Shown here: piece after piece, positions 44,690 to 53,283 of the stretch | Numbering within the stretch: the stretch's first letter is position 1 | How the letters are laid out: each line of letters opens with the position of its first letter | Source of the DNA: Pseudogemmobacter bohemicus | Lineage (GTDB): Bacteria > Pseudomonadota > Alphaproteobacteria > Rhodobacterales > Rhodobacteraceae | Direction: 5' to 3' | DNA: 64,000 bases | NCBI RefSeq assembly: GCF_003290025.1 | Contig: NZ_QNHG01000001.1 | Coordinates: forward strand, 62,329-126,328 | The notes under the pieces: generated by a model | Databases searched by the model: none | What the model was told of the DNA's origin: nothing | What the model saw: the letters and a program-made list of their open reading frames with translations, nothing else | Translations under genes and position numbers: made by a program

Positions 44690-45886
44690 ATGACTTCGTC
44701 GCACAGCCCCTCGACCGATTACCGCTGGGCTATCCTTGCGCTTGCGCTCGGGGCCTTTGCGATCGGTACATCCGAATTCGCCTCGATGGGGCTTTTGCCC
44801 TGGTATGCCGCCGATCTGGGGGTGAAGGAGGCCGAGGCTGGCCATATCATCAGCGCCTATGCCTTTGGTGTCGTGGTCGGAGCGCCGCTGACCTCTTTTC
44901 TGGGCGCGCGGCTGCCGAGGCGGCGCTATCTGGCCGGGCTTATCGCGGTTTATGGCGTACTGAATCTGCTGGCGGCGGTGCTGCCCGGCTTTTCGACCCT
45001 GATGGCGATGCGGTTTCTGGCCGGGCTGCCGCATGGCGGTTTTCTTGGCGTCGCGATGCTGTTTGCCGCCGATGCCCTGCCGCGCGAGCAGCGGGCGCGG
45101 GGCGTCACCCAGGTGATGCTGGGGCTGACCGTGGCCAATATTGTGGGCGTGCCTTTCGCGGGGTATCTTGGCCAGTCGCTGGGCTGGCGTTTCGGCTTTG
45201 CGTTGCCGGGGGTGCTGGCGCTGATCTCGGCCGTTCTGATCCTGAAACTGGCGCCGAGGGTCGGGGTCGATCCCAATGCCCGCCCGTTGGATGAGCTGCG
45301 GGCGCTGAAGAACCCGTCGGTTCTTTTGACGCTTGCGGTTGGGCTGATCGGCTGCGGCGGTCTCTTCGCGGTCTATTCCTATCTGTCGGCCGCGATGCTG
45401 GCGACCGCCAGCCCGCCCGAATGGGGGGTGACGGCGATGCTGGCGATCTTTGGCGTCGGGATCACGCTGGGGTCGATTCTTGCCGCCCGGCTGACGATCC
45501 GGCTGGGCACGATGAAGGCCGCGCTTTCGCTGCTGATCGCTATGATCTTTGCGCAGGCCTATGCCTCTTTCGCGGTGGGGGATTGGGTGCAGATGATCGC
45601 CTCGGCCTTTCTGATCGGCCTCAGCTCGGGCGTTTTTGTGCCCTTGCAGACGCGGCTGATGGATGTCGCCGGCAAGGCGCAGAGCATGGCAGCGGCGATG
45701 AATCACGCGGCCTTCAACGCGGCAAACGGGCTTGGCCCGCTGGCTGCGGGCTTCGCGCTGAATTGGGGCTACCGCTCTTCGGGGATCGTCGCGATCTGCT
45801 TTTCGGTCGCCGGGATCGCCATGCTGGGGGTGCTGGCCCATTACGCGAAGACCCATGAAGGCACCGCCGCGCAACAGGGGCAATGA
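44690..45886 (+). CDS. Major facilitator superfamily exporter (AraJ/chloramphenicol-efflux type)
   Basis: A 398-residue MFS protein with about 12 helices. Helix 1 is WAILALALGAFAIGTSEFAS and helix 2 follows with GHIISAYAFGVVVGAPL. The MFS motif-A region is FLGARLPRRRYLAGL between helices 2 and 3, and LPHGGFLGVAMLFAADALP is typical of the DHA1 drug-efflux branch that includes AraJ, YdhP and CmlR. It would export small molecules by proton antiport; the substrate is unknown. The ATG at 44690 gives the normal N-terminus; an in-frame ATG at 44672 is possible. It lies next to IS relics, then a bidirectional terminator and convergent ilvD. Confidence 0.82.
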   Translation: MTSSHSPSTDYRWAILALALGAFAIGTSEFASMGLLPWYAADLGVKEAEAGHIISAYAFGVVVGAPLTSFLGARLPRRRYLAGLIAVYGVLNLLAAVLPGFSTLMAMRFLAGLPHGGFLGVAMLFAADALPREQRARGVTQVMLGLTVANIVGVPFAGYLGQSLGWRFGFALPGVLALISAVLILKLAPRVGVDPNARPLDELRALKNPSVLLTLAVGLIGCGGLFAVYSYLSAAMLATASPPEWGVTAMLAIFGVGITLGSILAARLTIRLGTMKAALSLLIAMIFAQAYASFAVGDWVQMIASAFLIGLSSGVFVPLQTRLMDVAGKAQSMAAAMNHAAFNAANGLGPLAAGFALNWGYRSSGIVAICFSVAGIAMLGVLAHYAKTHEGTAAQQGQ

Positions 45887-45917
45887 AAAAGGCGGGTGAT
45901 CCTGTCACCCGCCTTTT
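45887..45917. terminator. Bidirectional intrinsic terminator between the MFS gene and ilvD
   Basis: A perfect 13-bp stem AAAAGGCGGGTGA (45887-45899)/TCACCCGCCTTTT (45905-45917) with loop TCCTG. The AAAA/TTTT ends allow use from both strands. It begins directly after the MFS stop codon. Confidence 0.9.
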
Positions 45918-45979
45918 GCGTTACCGTCCCGGCTTGCCCGGTCGTTATTCTGGTCCGGGCCGTATGTCTGGCCCGGTCC

Positions 45980-47818
45980 TTATTCCGGCAGCACGCGTAC
46001 GGCGCCCTTATCGGCCGAAGAGGCAAAGGCCGCATAGGCCTTGAGGGCGGTGGTCACGTTGCGCTTGCGTGGCTGCGCGGGCTTCCAGCCCAGCCGGTCC
46101 TGTTCGGCGCGCCGCGCCTCCAGTTCGGCCTCGGGGACAGCCAGCGTGATGGTGCGGTTCGGGATGTCGATCTCGATCGTATCGCCATCCTTCACCAGAC
46201 CGATCAGCCCGCCCGCCGCCGCTTCGGGGCTGGCATGGCCGATGGAGAGGCCCGAGGTGCCACCCGAGAACCGCCCGTCGGTGATCAGCGCGCAGGCCTT
46301 ACCCAGTCCGCGCGATTTCAGGTAAGAGGTCGGGTAGAGCATTTCCTGCATCCCCGGCCCGCCTTTCGGCCCTTCGTAGCGGATCACCACCACATCGCCT
46401 TCCCTGACACCCTTGTTCAGGATGCCTTTGACCGCCGCATCCTGGCTCTCGTACACCACTGCGGGGCCGGTGAATTTCAGGATCGACTCGTCGACACCCG
46501 CCGTCTTCACGATACAGCCGTCCAGCGCGATATTGCCCTTCAGCACCGCCAGCCCGCCTTCTTTCGAGAAGGCATGTTCGACCGAGCGGATCACGCCTTT
46601 TTCGCGGTCGGTATCAAGGCTGGGCCAGAGCGAGCTTTGCGAGAAGGCCACCTGCGTCGGCACTCCGCCCGGCGCGGCGAGATACAGTTCGCGCGCTTCG
46701 GGGTTGTTCGTGACCGCGATATCCCAGGCGGCCAGCGCCTCGCCCATGGTCTCGGAATGGACGGTGGGGCAATCACGGTGGATCAGCCCGCCCCGGTCCA
46801 GCTCACCCAGAAGCGACATGATGCCGCCCGCGCGGTGAACGTCTTCCATATGCACGCCGGCCACATTGGGCGCGACCTTGCTGAGGCAGGGCACCTTCCT
46901 CGACAATGCATCGATCTCATCCATGCCGAAATCAACGCCGCCCTCGCGGGCAATGGCCAGCAGGTGGAGGACGGTATTCGTCGAGCCGCCCATCGCGATA
47001 TCCAGCGCCATCGCATTGTCAAAGGCGTCGCGGCTGGCGATGGTGCGCGGCAGAACGGTGGCGTCATCCTGCTCATACCAGCGGCGCGCCAGTTCGACGA
47101 TCATCCGGCCGGATTTCAGGAAAAGCCCCTTGCGGAAGGCATGCGTCGCCAGCGTCGAGCCATTCCCCGGCAGCGCCAGACCAAGCGCTTCGGCGAGGCA
47201 GTTCATCGAATTGGCGGTGAACATCCCCGAACACGACCCGCAGGTCGGGCAGGCGGCTTTTTCAATCGCATCGACATCGGCGTCGGAAATGGTGTCATTC
47301 GCCGCCGCCACCATCGCGTCAACAAGATCCAGCTTGACCTCGCGCCCGTCGCCCAAAGTGACCTTGCCGGCCTCCATCGGGCCGCCCGAGACGAAAATCG
47401 CCGGGATGTTCAGCCGCATCGCAGCCATCAGCATGCCAGGCGTGATCTTGTCGCAATTCGAGATACAGACCATGGCATCGGCGCAATGCGCGTTAACCAT
47501 ATACTCGACCGAGTCGGCGATGATCTCGCGCGAGGGCAGCGAGTAAAGCATGCCGTCATGGCCCATCGCGATGCCGTCATCGACCGCGATGGTGTTGAAT
47601 TCCTTGGCGACACCGCCCGCCGCCTCGACCTCGCGCGCGACCATCTGGCCGAGGTCTTTCAGGTGGACGTGACCGGGCACGAATTGCGTGAAGGAATTGA
47701 CAATCGCGATAATCGGCTTGCCGAAATCGCTGTCCTTCATCCCCGTGGCGCGCCAGAGCCCGCGGGCTCCGGCCATATTGCGGCCATGCGTGGTGGTTCT
47801 GGAACGATAGGCTGGCAT
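45980..47818 (-). CDS. ilvD: Dihydroxy-acid dehydratase
   Basis: A 612-residue Fe-S dehydratase that converts 2,3-dihydroxy-3-methylbutanoate to 2-ketoisovalerate (and the isoleucine equivalent). Cluster and active-site segments are [16 protein letters not shown] near residue 122, [20 protein letters not shown] near 195 and [14 protein letters not shown] at the C-terminus. The N-terminus [20 protein letters not shown] fixes the start. It supplies the 2-ketoisovalerate used by LeuA, encoded 8 kb away. A structured leader resembling a glycine aptamer lies immediately upstream (47826-47908). Confidence 0.96.
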   Translation of the reverse strand: MPAYRSRTTTHGRNMAGARGLWRATGMKDSDFGKPIIAIVNSFTQFVPGHVHLKDLGQMVAREVEAAGGVAKEFNTIAVDDGIAMGHDGMLYSLPSREIIADSVEYMVNAHCADAMVCISNCDKITPGMLMAAMRLNIPAIFVSGGPMEAGKVTLGDGREVKLDLVDAMVAAANDTISDADVDAIEKAACPTCGSCSGMFTANSMNCLAEALGLALPGNGSTLATHAFRKGLFLKSGRMIVELARRWYEQDDATVLPRTIASRDAFDNAMALDIAMGGSTNTVLHLLAIAREGGVDFGMDEIDALSRKVPCLSKVAPNVAGVHMEDVHRAGGIMSLLGELDRGGLIHRDCPTVHSETMGEALAAWDIAVTNNPEARELYLAAPGGVPTQVAFSQSSLWPSLDTDREKGVIRSVEHAFSKEGGLAVLKGNIALDGCIVKTAGVDESILKFTGPAVVYESQDAAVKGILNKGVREGDVVVIRYEGPKGGPGMQEMLYPTSYLKSRGLGKACALITDGRFSGGTSGLSIGHASPEAAAGGLIGLVKDGDTIEIDIPNRTITLAVPEAELEARRAEQDRLGWKPAQPRKRNVTTALKAYAAFASSADKGAVRVLPE

Positions 47819-47825
47819 CTGGCTG

Positions 47826-47908
47826 TCGTCTTTCGCCTGAGAGTTTCCCGTCGCACCTCCTCCGGGCGACGGTCTGGCAGGAAGCCTGAATTGGGGTTTC
47901 CCTCCTGA
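47826..47908 (-). promoter_or_regulatory. Glycine-riboswitch-like leader of ilvD
   Basis: Read on the minus strand: GAGGG, then a CAGG-CTT-CCTG hairpin, CCGTCGC, loop CCGGAGGAGGT, GCGACGG, GAAACTCTCAGGCGAAAGACGACAG, ending about eight bases before the ilvD ATG. The AAACTCTCAGGC core (47836-47847) and GGAGGAG element are glycine-aptamer signatures, and GAGGG can pair with CTCTC. Differences from the consensus: P1 is not obvious, the purine-rich motif sits in a hairpin loop, and only one aptamer is seen. Candidate, not certain. No ribosome-binding site lies between it and the ATG. Confidence 0.45.
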
Positions 47909-48064
47909 GTTAGCGCAAGCGGGGCGCAGGTTAAAGACCTGTTACAATGTTTCACTCCTTGCTGCGCGAGGGACCTGAGCGGCAGGCTGAGCGGCGGGGC
48001 CGGGTGGCCGGGTGGTTTGACTGGCCGCCCGCGCATGGTAATCGGAGGGGAAAGAGAGGTTCAG

Positions 48065-48979
48065 GTGACAACAGGTCTGGCTCAGGCGGAACTGATCGCG
48101 GTGCTGGCGGCGGTGACAGGGGATGCCCCCCGGGTGATGACGGTTGCGGCGGGCGAGGCGCTGCCTTCGGGGCCTTTCACCTCGTCGCATCGCAGCCTCC
48201 AGGCGGGGCTAAGGGACTGGATCGAAAGCCAGACCGGCCATCCGGTGGGCTTTCTGGAACAGCTTTATACCTTTGCCGACCGCGACCGGGGGCCGGATCG
48301 GGGCTCAGATCGGGGGGACGCCGGAGCCGAGGCGGATCTGAGGCGGATTTCTATCTCATATCTGGGTCTTGTGCGCGAACAGGCGGCGCCGGGGGCGGGG
48401 CGGCCCGAGTGGCATGGCTGGTATGAATATCTCCCCTGGGAGGATCATCGCGCCGGTCTGCCGCCCGGCTGGCAGCCGATGGTCACCGCCCTGAATCTCT
48501 GGGCAGGAGAGGATGCCGGCCGTCAGCAGCGGGTGGCCTATGCTTTCGGTTTGCAGGGCCAGGCCTGGAATGAGGATCTGGTGCTGTCGCGCTACGAACT
48601 CCTCTATGAGGCCGGACTGGTCGAAGAGTCGGGCGGCCTCTCCGGGGCAGGGCGTGCGATGCAGGGCGACCATCGCCGCATCCTCGCCACCGGCATCGCG
48701 CGGCTGCGGGCCAAGATCAAATACCGTCCGGTGGCCTTCGAACTTATGCCGGAGAGTTTCACTTTTCTGCAATTACAGCGCCTGGTTGAGGCATTGATTG
48801 GGTTAAGATTGCACAAATCGAACTTTCGCCGCCAGATCGACCAGCAAGAGCTGATCGAGGAAACAGGCGAGACCACCGCAGAATCCCGTGGTCGCCCGGC
48901 CATGCTGTTCCGCTATCGGCCCGCCGTGCTTGAGGCCCGGGCCCTCGCCGGCACCCGGCTGCCCGTCACCCGGGGTTAG
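48065..48979 (+). CDS. nadQ: NadQ-like NAD-metabolism transcriptional regulator (COG4111 type)
   Basis: A 304-residue regulator whose N-terminal part is a Nudix-derived effector domain and whose C-terminal part is an NrtR-type winged helix. The latter reads IARLRAKIKYRPVAFELMPE, then SFTFLQLQRLVEALIGLRLH and KSNFRRQI near residues 215-265. The Nudix box is not conserved, fitting a sensor rather than a hydrolase. The GTG at 48065 has GAGAGG upstream; an in-frame ATG at 48035 lacks one. Downstream is a NiaP-like transporter, with two palindromes between them (49014-49034 and 49050-49070) that are likely its operators. Confidence 0.78.
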   Translation: MTTGLAQAELIAVLAAVTGDAPRVMTVAAGEALPSGPFTSSHRSLQAGLRDWIESQTGHPVGFLEQLYTFADRDRGPDRGSDRGDAGAEADLRRISISYLGLVREQAAPGAGRPEWHGWYEYLPWEDHRAGLPPGWQPMVTALNLWAGEDAGRQQRVAYAFGLQGQAWNEDLVLSRYELLYEAGLVEESGGLSGAGRAMQGDHRRILATGIARLRAKIKYRPVAFELMPESFTFLQLQRLVEALIGLRLHKSNFRRQIDQQELIEETGETTAESRGRPAMLFRYRPAVLEARALAGTRLPVTRG

Positions 48980-49008
48980 GGGCCGGCGCAAAACAATCAC
49001 AGATGGAA

Positions 49009-49035
49009 TTGACATAAACTCATGTCGAGTATATT
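49009..49035 (+). promoter_or_regulatory. Promoter of the NiaP-like transporter gene
   Basis: TTGACA (49009-49014) is a perfect -35 box, with TATATT (49030-49035) 15 bases downstream as a candidate -10 box (a 17-base spacing gives TATTTC). Operator 1 overlaps both elements. Confidence 0.6.
49014..49034 (+). promoter_or_regulatory. Putative NadQ operator 1
   Basis: The 21-bp near-palindrome is ATAAACTC-ATGTC-GAGTATAT. The half-sites match ATATACTC and its complement with one mismatch. It overlaps the transporter promoter, a repressor position. Confidence 0.65.
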
Positions 49036-49049
49036 TCCGCATCTCATAT

Positions 49050-49070
49050 ATATGCTCAATGTGAGTATAT
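49050..49070 (+). promoter_or_regulatory. Putative NadQ operator 2
   Basis: The 21-bp near-palindrome is ATATGCTC-AATGT-GAGTATAT, the same half-sites and the same 5-bp spacer as operator 1. The centres are 36 bp apart. It lies in the 5' UTR region, 37 bp before the transporter ATG. Confidence 0.65.
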
Positions 49071-49106
49071 TGATATTTCCCGGGTAAGCCGGGCGGCAGG
49101 GAAGGG

Positions 49107-50423
49107 ATGACGATGAGCGTAACGACAGTCGACACCGTGCTTGAGCGCGCCGGGACCGGCAGGTTCCAGCGCCGGCTACTCGGGGTTTTCGGCCTCGTCT
49201 GGACGGCGGATGCGATGCAGGTTCTGGCGGTGGGCTTTACCCTGGCTTCCATCGCGGCGAGTTTCGGGATGGAGGTGCCGCAGGCGCTGCAAACCGGGAC
49301 GCTGTTCTTCCTCGGGATGCTGATCGGCGCGAGCGTGTTCGGCCGGCTTGCCGACCGCTTCGGGCGGCGCAAGATCCTGCTGATCACCGTGGCGATGGAT
49401 GCGGTTTTCGGCATCGCCTCGGCTTTCGCGCCGGATTTCACCACGCTGCTGGTGCTGCGCTTTCTGACCGGCCTTGCGGTCGGTGGCACTTTGCCGGTCG
49501 ATTACGCGATGATGGCCGAGTTCCTGCCGCCGTCGCGGCGCGGTCGCTGGCTGGTGATGCTGGAAGGGTTCTGGGCCGTCGGCACCGTGATCGTGGCGCT
49601 GACCGCCTGGGCCGCGAGCACCTGGGGCGGGATCGAGACCTGGCGCGTGATCTTCTTCGTCACCGGCATTCCGGCGGTGATCGGCATCTTCCTGCGCTTC
49701 TGGATCCCGGAAAGCCCGCTGCATCTCTTGCGTGAAGGCCGCGAGGCCGAGGCGAAAGCTGTCCTGGATCAGATGCTTGCCGTGAATGGCAAAGAGCCCA
49801 CCGGGGATGCCCGTATCACCATGCCCGAGGCCAATGGCCCGGTCGGGATCTTCTCGCCCACGCTGATCCGCCGCACGGCGCCGATGCTGGCGGTCTGGTT
49901 CCTCGTCTCGATGAGCTATTATGGCATCTTTACCTGGATGCCGGCGCGGCTGGCGAATGAGGGCTTTGGCTTTGTTCGCGGCTATGGTTTCCTCGTGATC
50001 CTGGCATTGGCGCAGATCCCCGGCTATGCGCTGGCGGCCTGGGGGGTCGAGGCCTGGGGGCGCCGCAAGACGCTGATCGCCTTCCTGATCCTCAGCGCGG
50101 CCGCCTGCCTCTTGTTCACCCTTTCGGCGACGCCGGCCCTGATCGCGGTGGCGCTGATGGGGATGAGTTTTGCCCTGCTGGGGACCTGGGGCGCGCTTTA
50201 TGCCTTCACGCCTGAACTCTACCCGACCGCAAGCCGCGCAACCGGTATGGGGGCGGCGGGCGCGATGGCGCGGCTGGGCGGTTTGCTGGCGCCTTCGGTG
50301 CTGGTCTGGCTGTTCATCCAGGATGTCGCAATGGCGATCGGTCTGTTCTCGGGGCTGCTGGCGCTGGCGGCGATCCTTGCCTGGACCATCGGTGCCGAGA
50401 CCCGCAATGCCGCTCTGAACTAA
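49107..50423 (+). CDS. niaP: MFS transporter, NiaP-like (probable niacin/nicotinamide uptake)
   Basis: A 438-residue MFS transporter of the sugar-porter/SV2-like branch with 12 helices. The N-terminus FGLVWTADAMQVLAVGFTLA has the DAM/DAME-type motif of NiaP proteins. Motif A is GRLADRFGRRKILL, followed by GLAVGGTLPVDYAMMAEFLP and the ESPLHLLREGREAEA loop between helices 6 and 7. The niacin substrate is inferred from similarity to NiaP and from the adjacent NAD regulator with shared operators; aromatic-acid transport is an alternative. A strong bidirectional terminator follows at 50437. Confidence 0.72.
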   Translation: MTMSVTTVDTVLERAGTGRFQRRLLGVFGLVWTADAMQVLAVGFTLASIAASFGMEVPQALQTGTLFFLGMLIGASVFGRLADRFGRRKILLITVAMDAVFGIASAFAPDFTTLLVLRFLTGLAVGGTLPVDYAMMAEFLPPSRRGRWLVMLEGFWAVGTVIVALTAWAASTWGGIETWRVIFFVTGIPAVIGIFLRFWIPESPLHLLREGREAEAKAVLDQMLAVNGKEPTGDARITMPEANGPVGIFSPTLIRRTAPMLAVWFLVSMSYYGIFTWMPARLANEGFGFVRGYGFLVILALAQIPGYALAAWGVEAWGRRKTLIAFLILSAAACLLFTLSATPALIAVALMGMSFALLGTWGALYAFTPELYPTASRATGMGAAGAMARLGGLLAPSVLVWLFIQDVAMAIGLFSGLLALAAILAWTIGAETRNAALN

Positions 50424-50436
50424 CATATATCCAACA

Positions 50437-50472
50437 AAAATGCCGCCTGGACAGGGTTCCAGGCGGCATTTT
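50437..50472. terminator. Bidirectional intrinsic terminator
   Basis: A perfect 15-bp stem AAAATGCCGCCTGGA (50437-50451)/TCCAGGCGGCATTTT (50458-50472), loop CAGGGT, with flanking A and T runs. It serves the transporter gene and the convergent glnT gene. Confidence 0.92.
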
Positions 50473-50489
50473 CTTTCACTTATCGAACC

Positions 50490-51833
50490 TCAGATATCGA
50501 GGGTATTTTGTTTTTCCCATTGTGTGAAATGTCCGCAATATTCGTTCCATTCCTGTGTTTTCATTTTGATGAATGCGGCTGAGAATTCTTCGCCTAGGGC
50601 TGCTTTGAGGCCTGTATCGGCATCGAAAGCGCGGATGGCGTCGAGGAGGTTTAGGGGCAGTTTGGGGGCGTCTTTGACGAGGTGGCCTTCGGTGTAGAAG
50701 TTGATGTCGGAGCGCGGGCCGGGGTCTGCATTGGTGCGGATGCCGTCGAGGCCTGCGGCGAGGATGACGGCCTGCATGAGATAGGGGTTTGCGGCGCCAT
50801 CGGGGAGGCGGAGTTCAAACCGGCCCGGGCCTGGGACGCGGACCATATGGGTGCGGTTATTGCCGGTCCAGGTCACCGAATTCGGGGCCCAGGTGGCGCC
50901 CGAGGAGGTGCGGGGCGCGTTGATGCGTTTGTAGGAATTGACTGTCGGGTTGCAGATCAGCGCCAGCGCCGAGGCGTGTTTCATAATGCCGCCGAGGAAG
51001 GCACGGCCCTGATCTGAGAGGCCCAACTCCTTGGAATCATCGGAAAACGCGTTCGACTTTCCGTCCATGGTCCAGACCGAGATATGGGCATGGCAGCCAT
51101 TGCCGGTCTTGCCCATCAGGGGCTTGGGCATGAAGGTGGCGCGCAGCCCGTATTTCTCGGCCAGGACGCGGGTCATGAACTTGAAGAAGGCGTGTTTGTC
51201 GGCGGTGGCCAGCACGTCGTCGTATTTCCAGTTCATCTCGAACTGGCCATTCGCGTCTTCGTGGTCGTTCTGATAGGGCTCCCAGCCGAGATCGAGCATC
51301 GCATCGGCGATCTCTTTGATCAGGTCATAGCGGCGCAGAAGGGCGTTCTGATCATAGCAGGGCTTGGTCGCATCATCGAATTCGTCGGCGACGGCAGACC
51401 CGTCGGGGTTCAGCAGGAAGAATTCCGGCTCCACCCCGGTTTTGACGCGCAGGCCCATCTCTGCGGCCTCATCGACCAGTTTGCGCAAGACATTCCTCGG
51501 CGCCTGGTCGAGGGGTTTTTCTGACATGACCGGGTTCGAGGCAACCCAGGCGACCTCGGGGTTCCAGGGCAGCTGGATCACGGTCGAGGGGTCGGGGACG
51601 GCCAGCATATCGGGATGCGCCGGCGTCACGTCGAGCCAGGTCGCAAAGCCCGCGAAACCGGCGCCATCCTTGCACATATCAACAATGGCGGCGGTGGGGG
51701 CCAGCTTGGCGCGCTGATAGCCCAGGAGATCGGTGAAGGAGATCATAAAGTAGCGGATGCCATTGGCTTCGGCATATGCCTTCAGCTCGGCTCCGGTTTG
51801 CGGCTTTGCGCTTTGCCCTTTGTCCAAGGCCAT
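50490..51833 (-). CDS. glnT: Type III-like glutamine synthetase GlnT (or gamma-glutamylmethylamide synthetase)
   Basis: A 447-residue glutamine-synthetase-fold ligase. Metal and ammonia-site motifs are KTGVEPEFFLLNPDG near residue 132, EDANGQFEMNWKYDD, KTGNGCHAHISVWT and PTVNSYKRINAPRTSSGATW. It belongs to the GlnT/GmaS branch, which joins glutamate with ammonia or methylamine. It is the last gene after glxB-glxC-glxD, as in rhizobial glnT clusters. Absence of N-methylglutamate dehydrogenase genes in the window favours GlnT over GmaS, but this is not decisive. Enzyme-specific residues cannot be read confidently. Confidence 0.8.
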   Translation of the reverse strand: MALDKGQSAKPQTGAELKAYAEANGIRYFMISFTDLLGYQRAKLAPTAAIVDMCKDGAGFAGFATWLDVTPAHPDMLAVPDPSTVIQLPWNPEVAWVASNPVMSEKPLDQAPRNVLRKLVDEAAEMGLRVKTGVEPEFFLLNPDGSAVADEFDDATKPCYDQNALLRRYDLIKEIADAMLDLGWEPYQNDHEDANGQFEMNWKYDDVLATADKHAFFKFMTRVLAEKYGLRATFMPKPLMGKTGNGCHAHISVWTMDGKSNAFSDDSKELGLSDQGRAFLGGIMKHASALALICNPTVNSYKRINAPRTSSGATWAPNSVTWTGNNRTHMVRVPGPGRFELRLPDGAANPYLMQAVILAAGLDGIRTNADPGPRSDINFYTEGHLVKDAPKLPLNLLDAIRAFDADTGLKAALGEEFSAAFIKMKTQEWNEYCGHFTQWEKQNTLDI

Positions 51834-51935
51834 TTTGTGGGATTCCCTGTTGTTTTGATGGCAGCTGACCCGTCGAGGGGCTGGCTGATGTTGCGAAAGG
51901 GAAAGCCGGCCCCGAGGGACCGGCTTGCCAGAATA

Positions 51936-53273
51936 TCAGTACCCGCCGCGTCCCGGGATCCAGCTGGTCCCCGCCAGCGGCACGCCGGCCATGGCGGCGG
52001 CCTCTACCGTCAGGGCACAGAGATCCTCGGGTTCGAGGTTGTGGACATGGTTCTTGCCGCAGGCGCGGGCGATGGTCTGGGCCTCCAGCGTCATCACCTT
52101 GAGGTAATTCGCGAGCCGCCGCCCCGCCTGAACCGGGTCGAGGCGCTTTTGCAGCTCGGGGTCCTGGGTGGTGATACCGGCCGGGTCCTTGCCCTCATGC
52201 CAGTCATCATAGGCGCCGGCGGTGGTGCCGAGCTTTTGGTATTCCGCCTCCCAATGCGGGTCATTATCGCCCAGAGCGATCAGCGCGGCGGTGCCGACCG
52301 CGACCGCATCGGCGCCAAGCGCCAGCGCCTTGGCCACATCGGCGCCGGTGCGGATACCGCCCGAGACGATCAGCTGCACCTTGCGATGCATGCCCATATC
52401 CTGCAGCGCCTTGACCGCCTGGGGCAGCGCCGCCAGCGTCGGCTGGCCGACATGTTCGATGAACACGTCCTGCGTTGCCGCCGTGCCGCCCTGCATACCG
52501 TCGATCACCACCACATCGGCGCCCGCCTTGACCGCCAGCGTGGTGTCGTAATAGGGCCGTGCGCCGCCGATCTTGATATAGATCGGCTTCTCCCAGCCGG
52601 TGATCTCACGGATCTCGAGGATCTTGATCTCAAGGTCGTCAGGGCCGGTCCAGTCGGGGTGACGGCAGGCCGAGCGCTGGTCGATCCCTTTGGGAAGATT
52701 GCGCATTTTGGCAACCCGGTCCGAGATCTTCTGGCCCAGAAGCATGCCGCCGCCGCCGGGCTTCGCGCCCTGGCCGACCACAAGCTCAATCGCATCGGCA
52801 CGGCGCAGGTCATCGGGGTTCATGCCGTAGCGGGACGGCAGATACTGGTAGACGAGGGTTTTGGAATGCCCGCGTTCCTCGGGCGTCATGCCGCCATCGC
52901 CGGTGGTGGTCGAGGTGCCCGACAGCGTCGCGCCGCGCCCCAGAGCCTCTTTGGCGGCGCCCGACAGCGCCCCAAAGCTCATCCCCGCGATGGTTACGGG
53001 GATGTCCAGCGTGATCGGCTTTTTGGCGAAACGGGTGCCGAGGACAACCTTGGTCTCGCAGCGCTCGCGGTAGCCTTCCAGCGGATAGCGCGAGATCGAG
53101 GCGCCGAGGAACAAGAGGTCGTCGAAATGCGGCAGCTTGCGCTTGGCGCCACCGCCGCGGATGTCATAGATGCCGGTCGCGGCCGCGCGGCGGATCTCGG
53201 AATTGATCTCCTGGCTATAGGTCCAGGACTGGCGCGGCACGGTTTGCGGGATCGTCTTCTGTTCGTCTTTCAT
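51936..53273 (-). CDS. glxD: GlxD-like FMN-binding glutamate-synthase-type subunit
   Basis: A 445-residue TIM barrel homologous to the FMN domain of glutamate synthase. FMN/substrate segments are PVTIAGMSFGALSGAAKEAL, SGTSTTTGDGGMTPEERG, ADVVVIDGMQGGTAATQ and IVSGGIRTGADVAKALALGA. Where glutamate synthases have cluster cysteines before PVGIATQ, this protein has AYDDWHEGKDPAGITTQ, so the 3Fe-4S ligands appear replaced. With GlxB (amidotransferase) and GlxC (GXGXG) it should form a three-chain enzyme that channels ammonia or methylamine to a 2-oxo acid. The ATG at 53273 matches relatives. Confidence 0.8.
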   Translation of the reverse strand: MKDEQKTIPQTVPRQSWTYSQEINSEIRRAAATGIYDIRGGGAKRKLPHFDDLLFLGASISRYPLEGYRERCETKVVLGTRFAKKPITLDIPVTIAGMSFGALSGAAKEALGRGATLSGTSTTTGDGGMTPEERGHSKTLVYQYLPSRYGMNPDDLRRADAIELVVGQGAKPGGGGMLLGQKISDRVAKMRNLPKGIDQRSACRHPDWTGPDDLEIKILEIREITGWEKPIYIKIGGARPYYDTTLAVKAGADVVVIDGMQGGTAATQDVFIEHVGQPTLAALPQAVKALQDMGMHRKVQLIVSGGIRTGADVAKALALGADAVAVGTAALIALGDNDPHWEAEYQKLGTTAGAYDDWHEGKDPAGITTQDPELQKRLDPVQAGRRLANYLKVMTLEAQTIARACGKNHVHNLEPEDLCALTVEAAAMAGVPLAGTSWIPGRGGY

Positions 53274-53283
53274 GGCCGATCCC

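Noticed and set aside
44386..44691. A 101-codon minus-strand frame divergent from the MFS gene
   Set aside because: No recognisable motif, no ribosome-binding site, and it lies next to IS relics; not supported as a gene.
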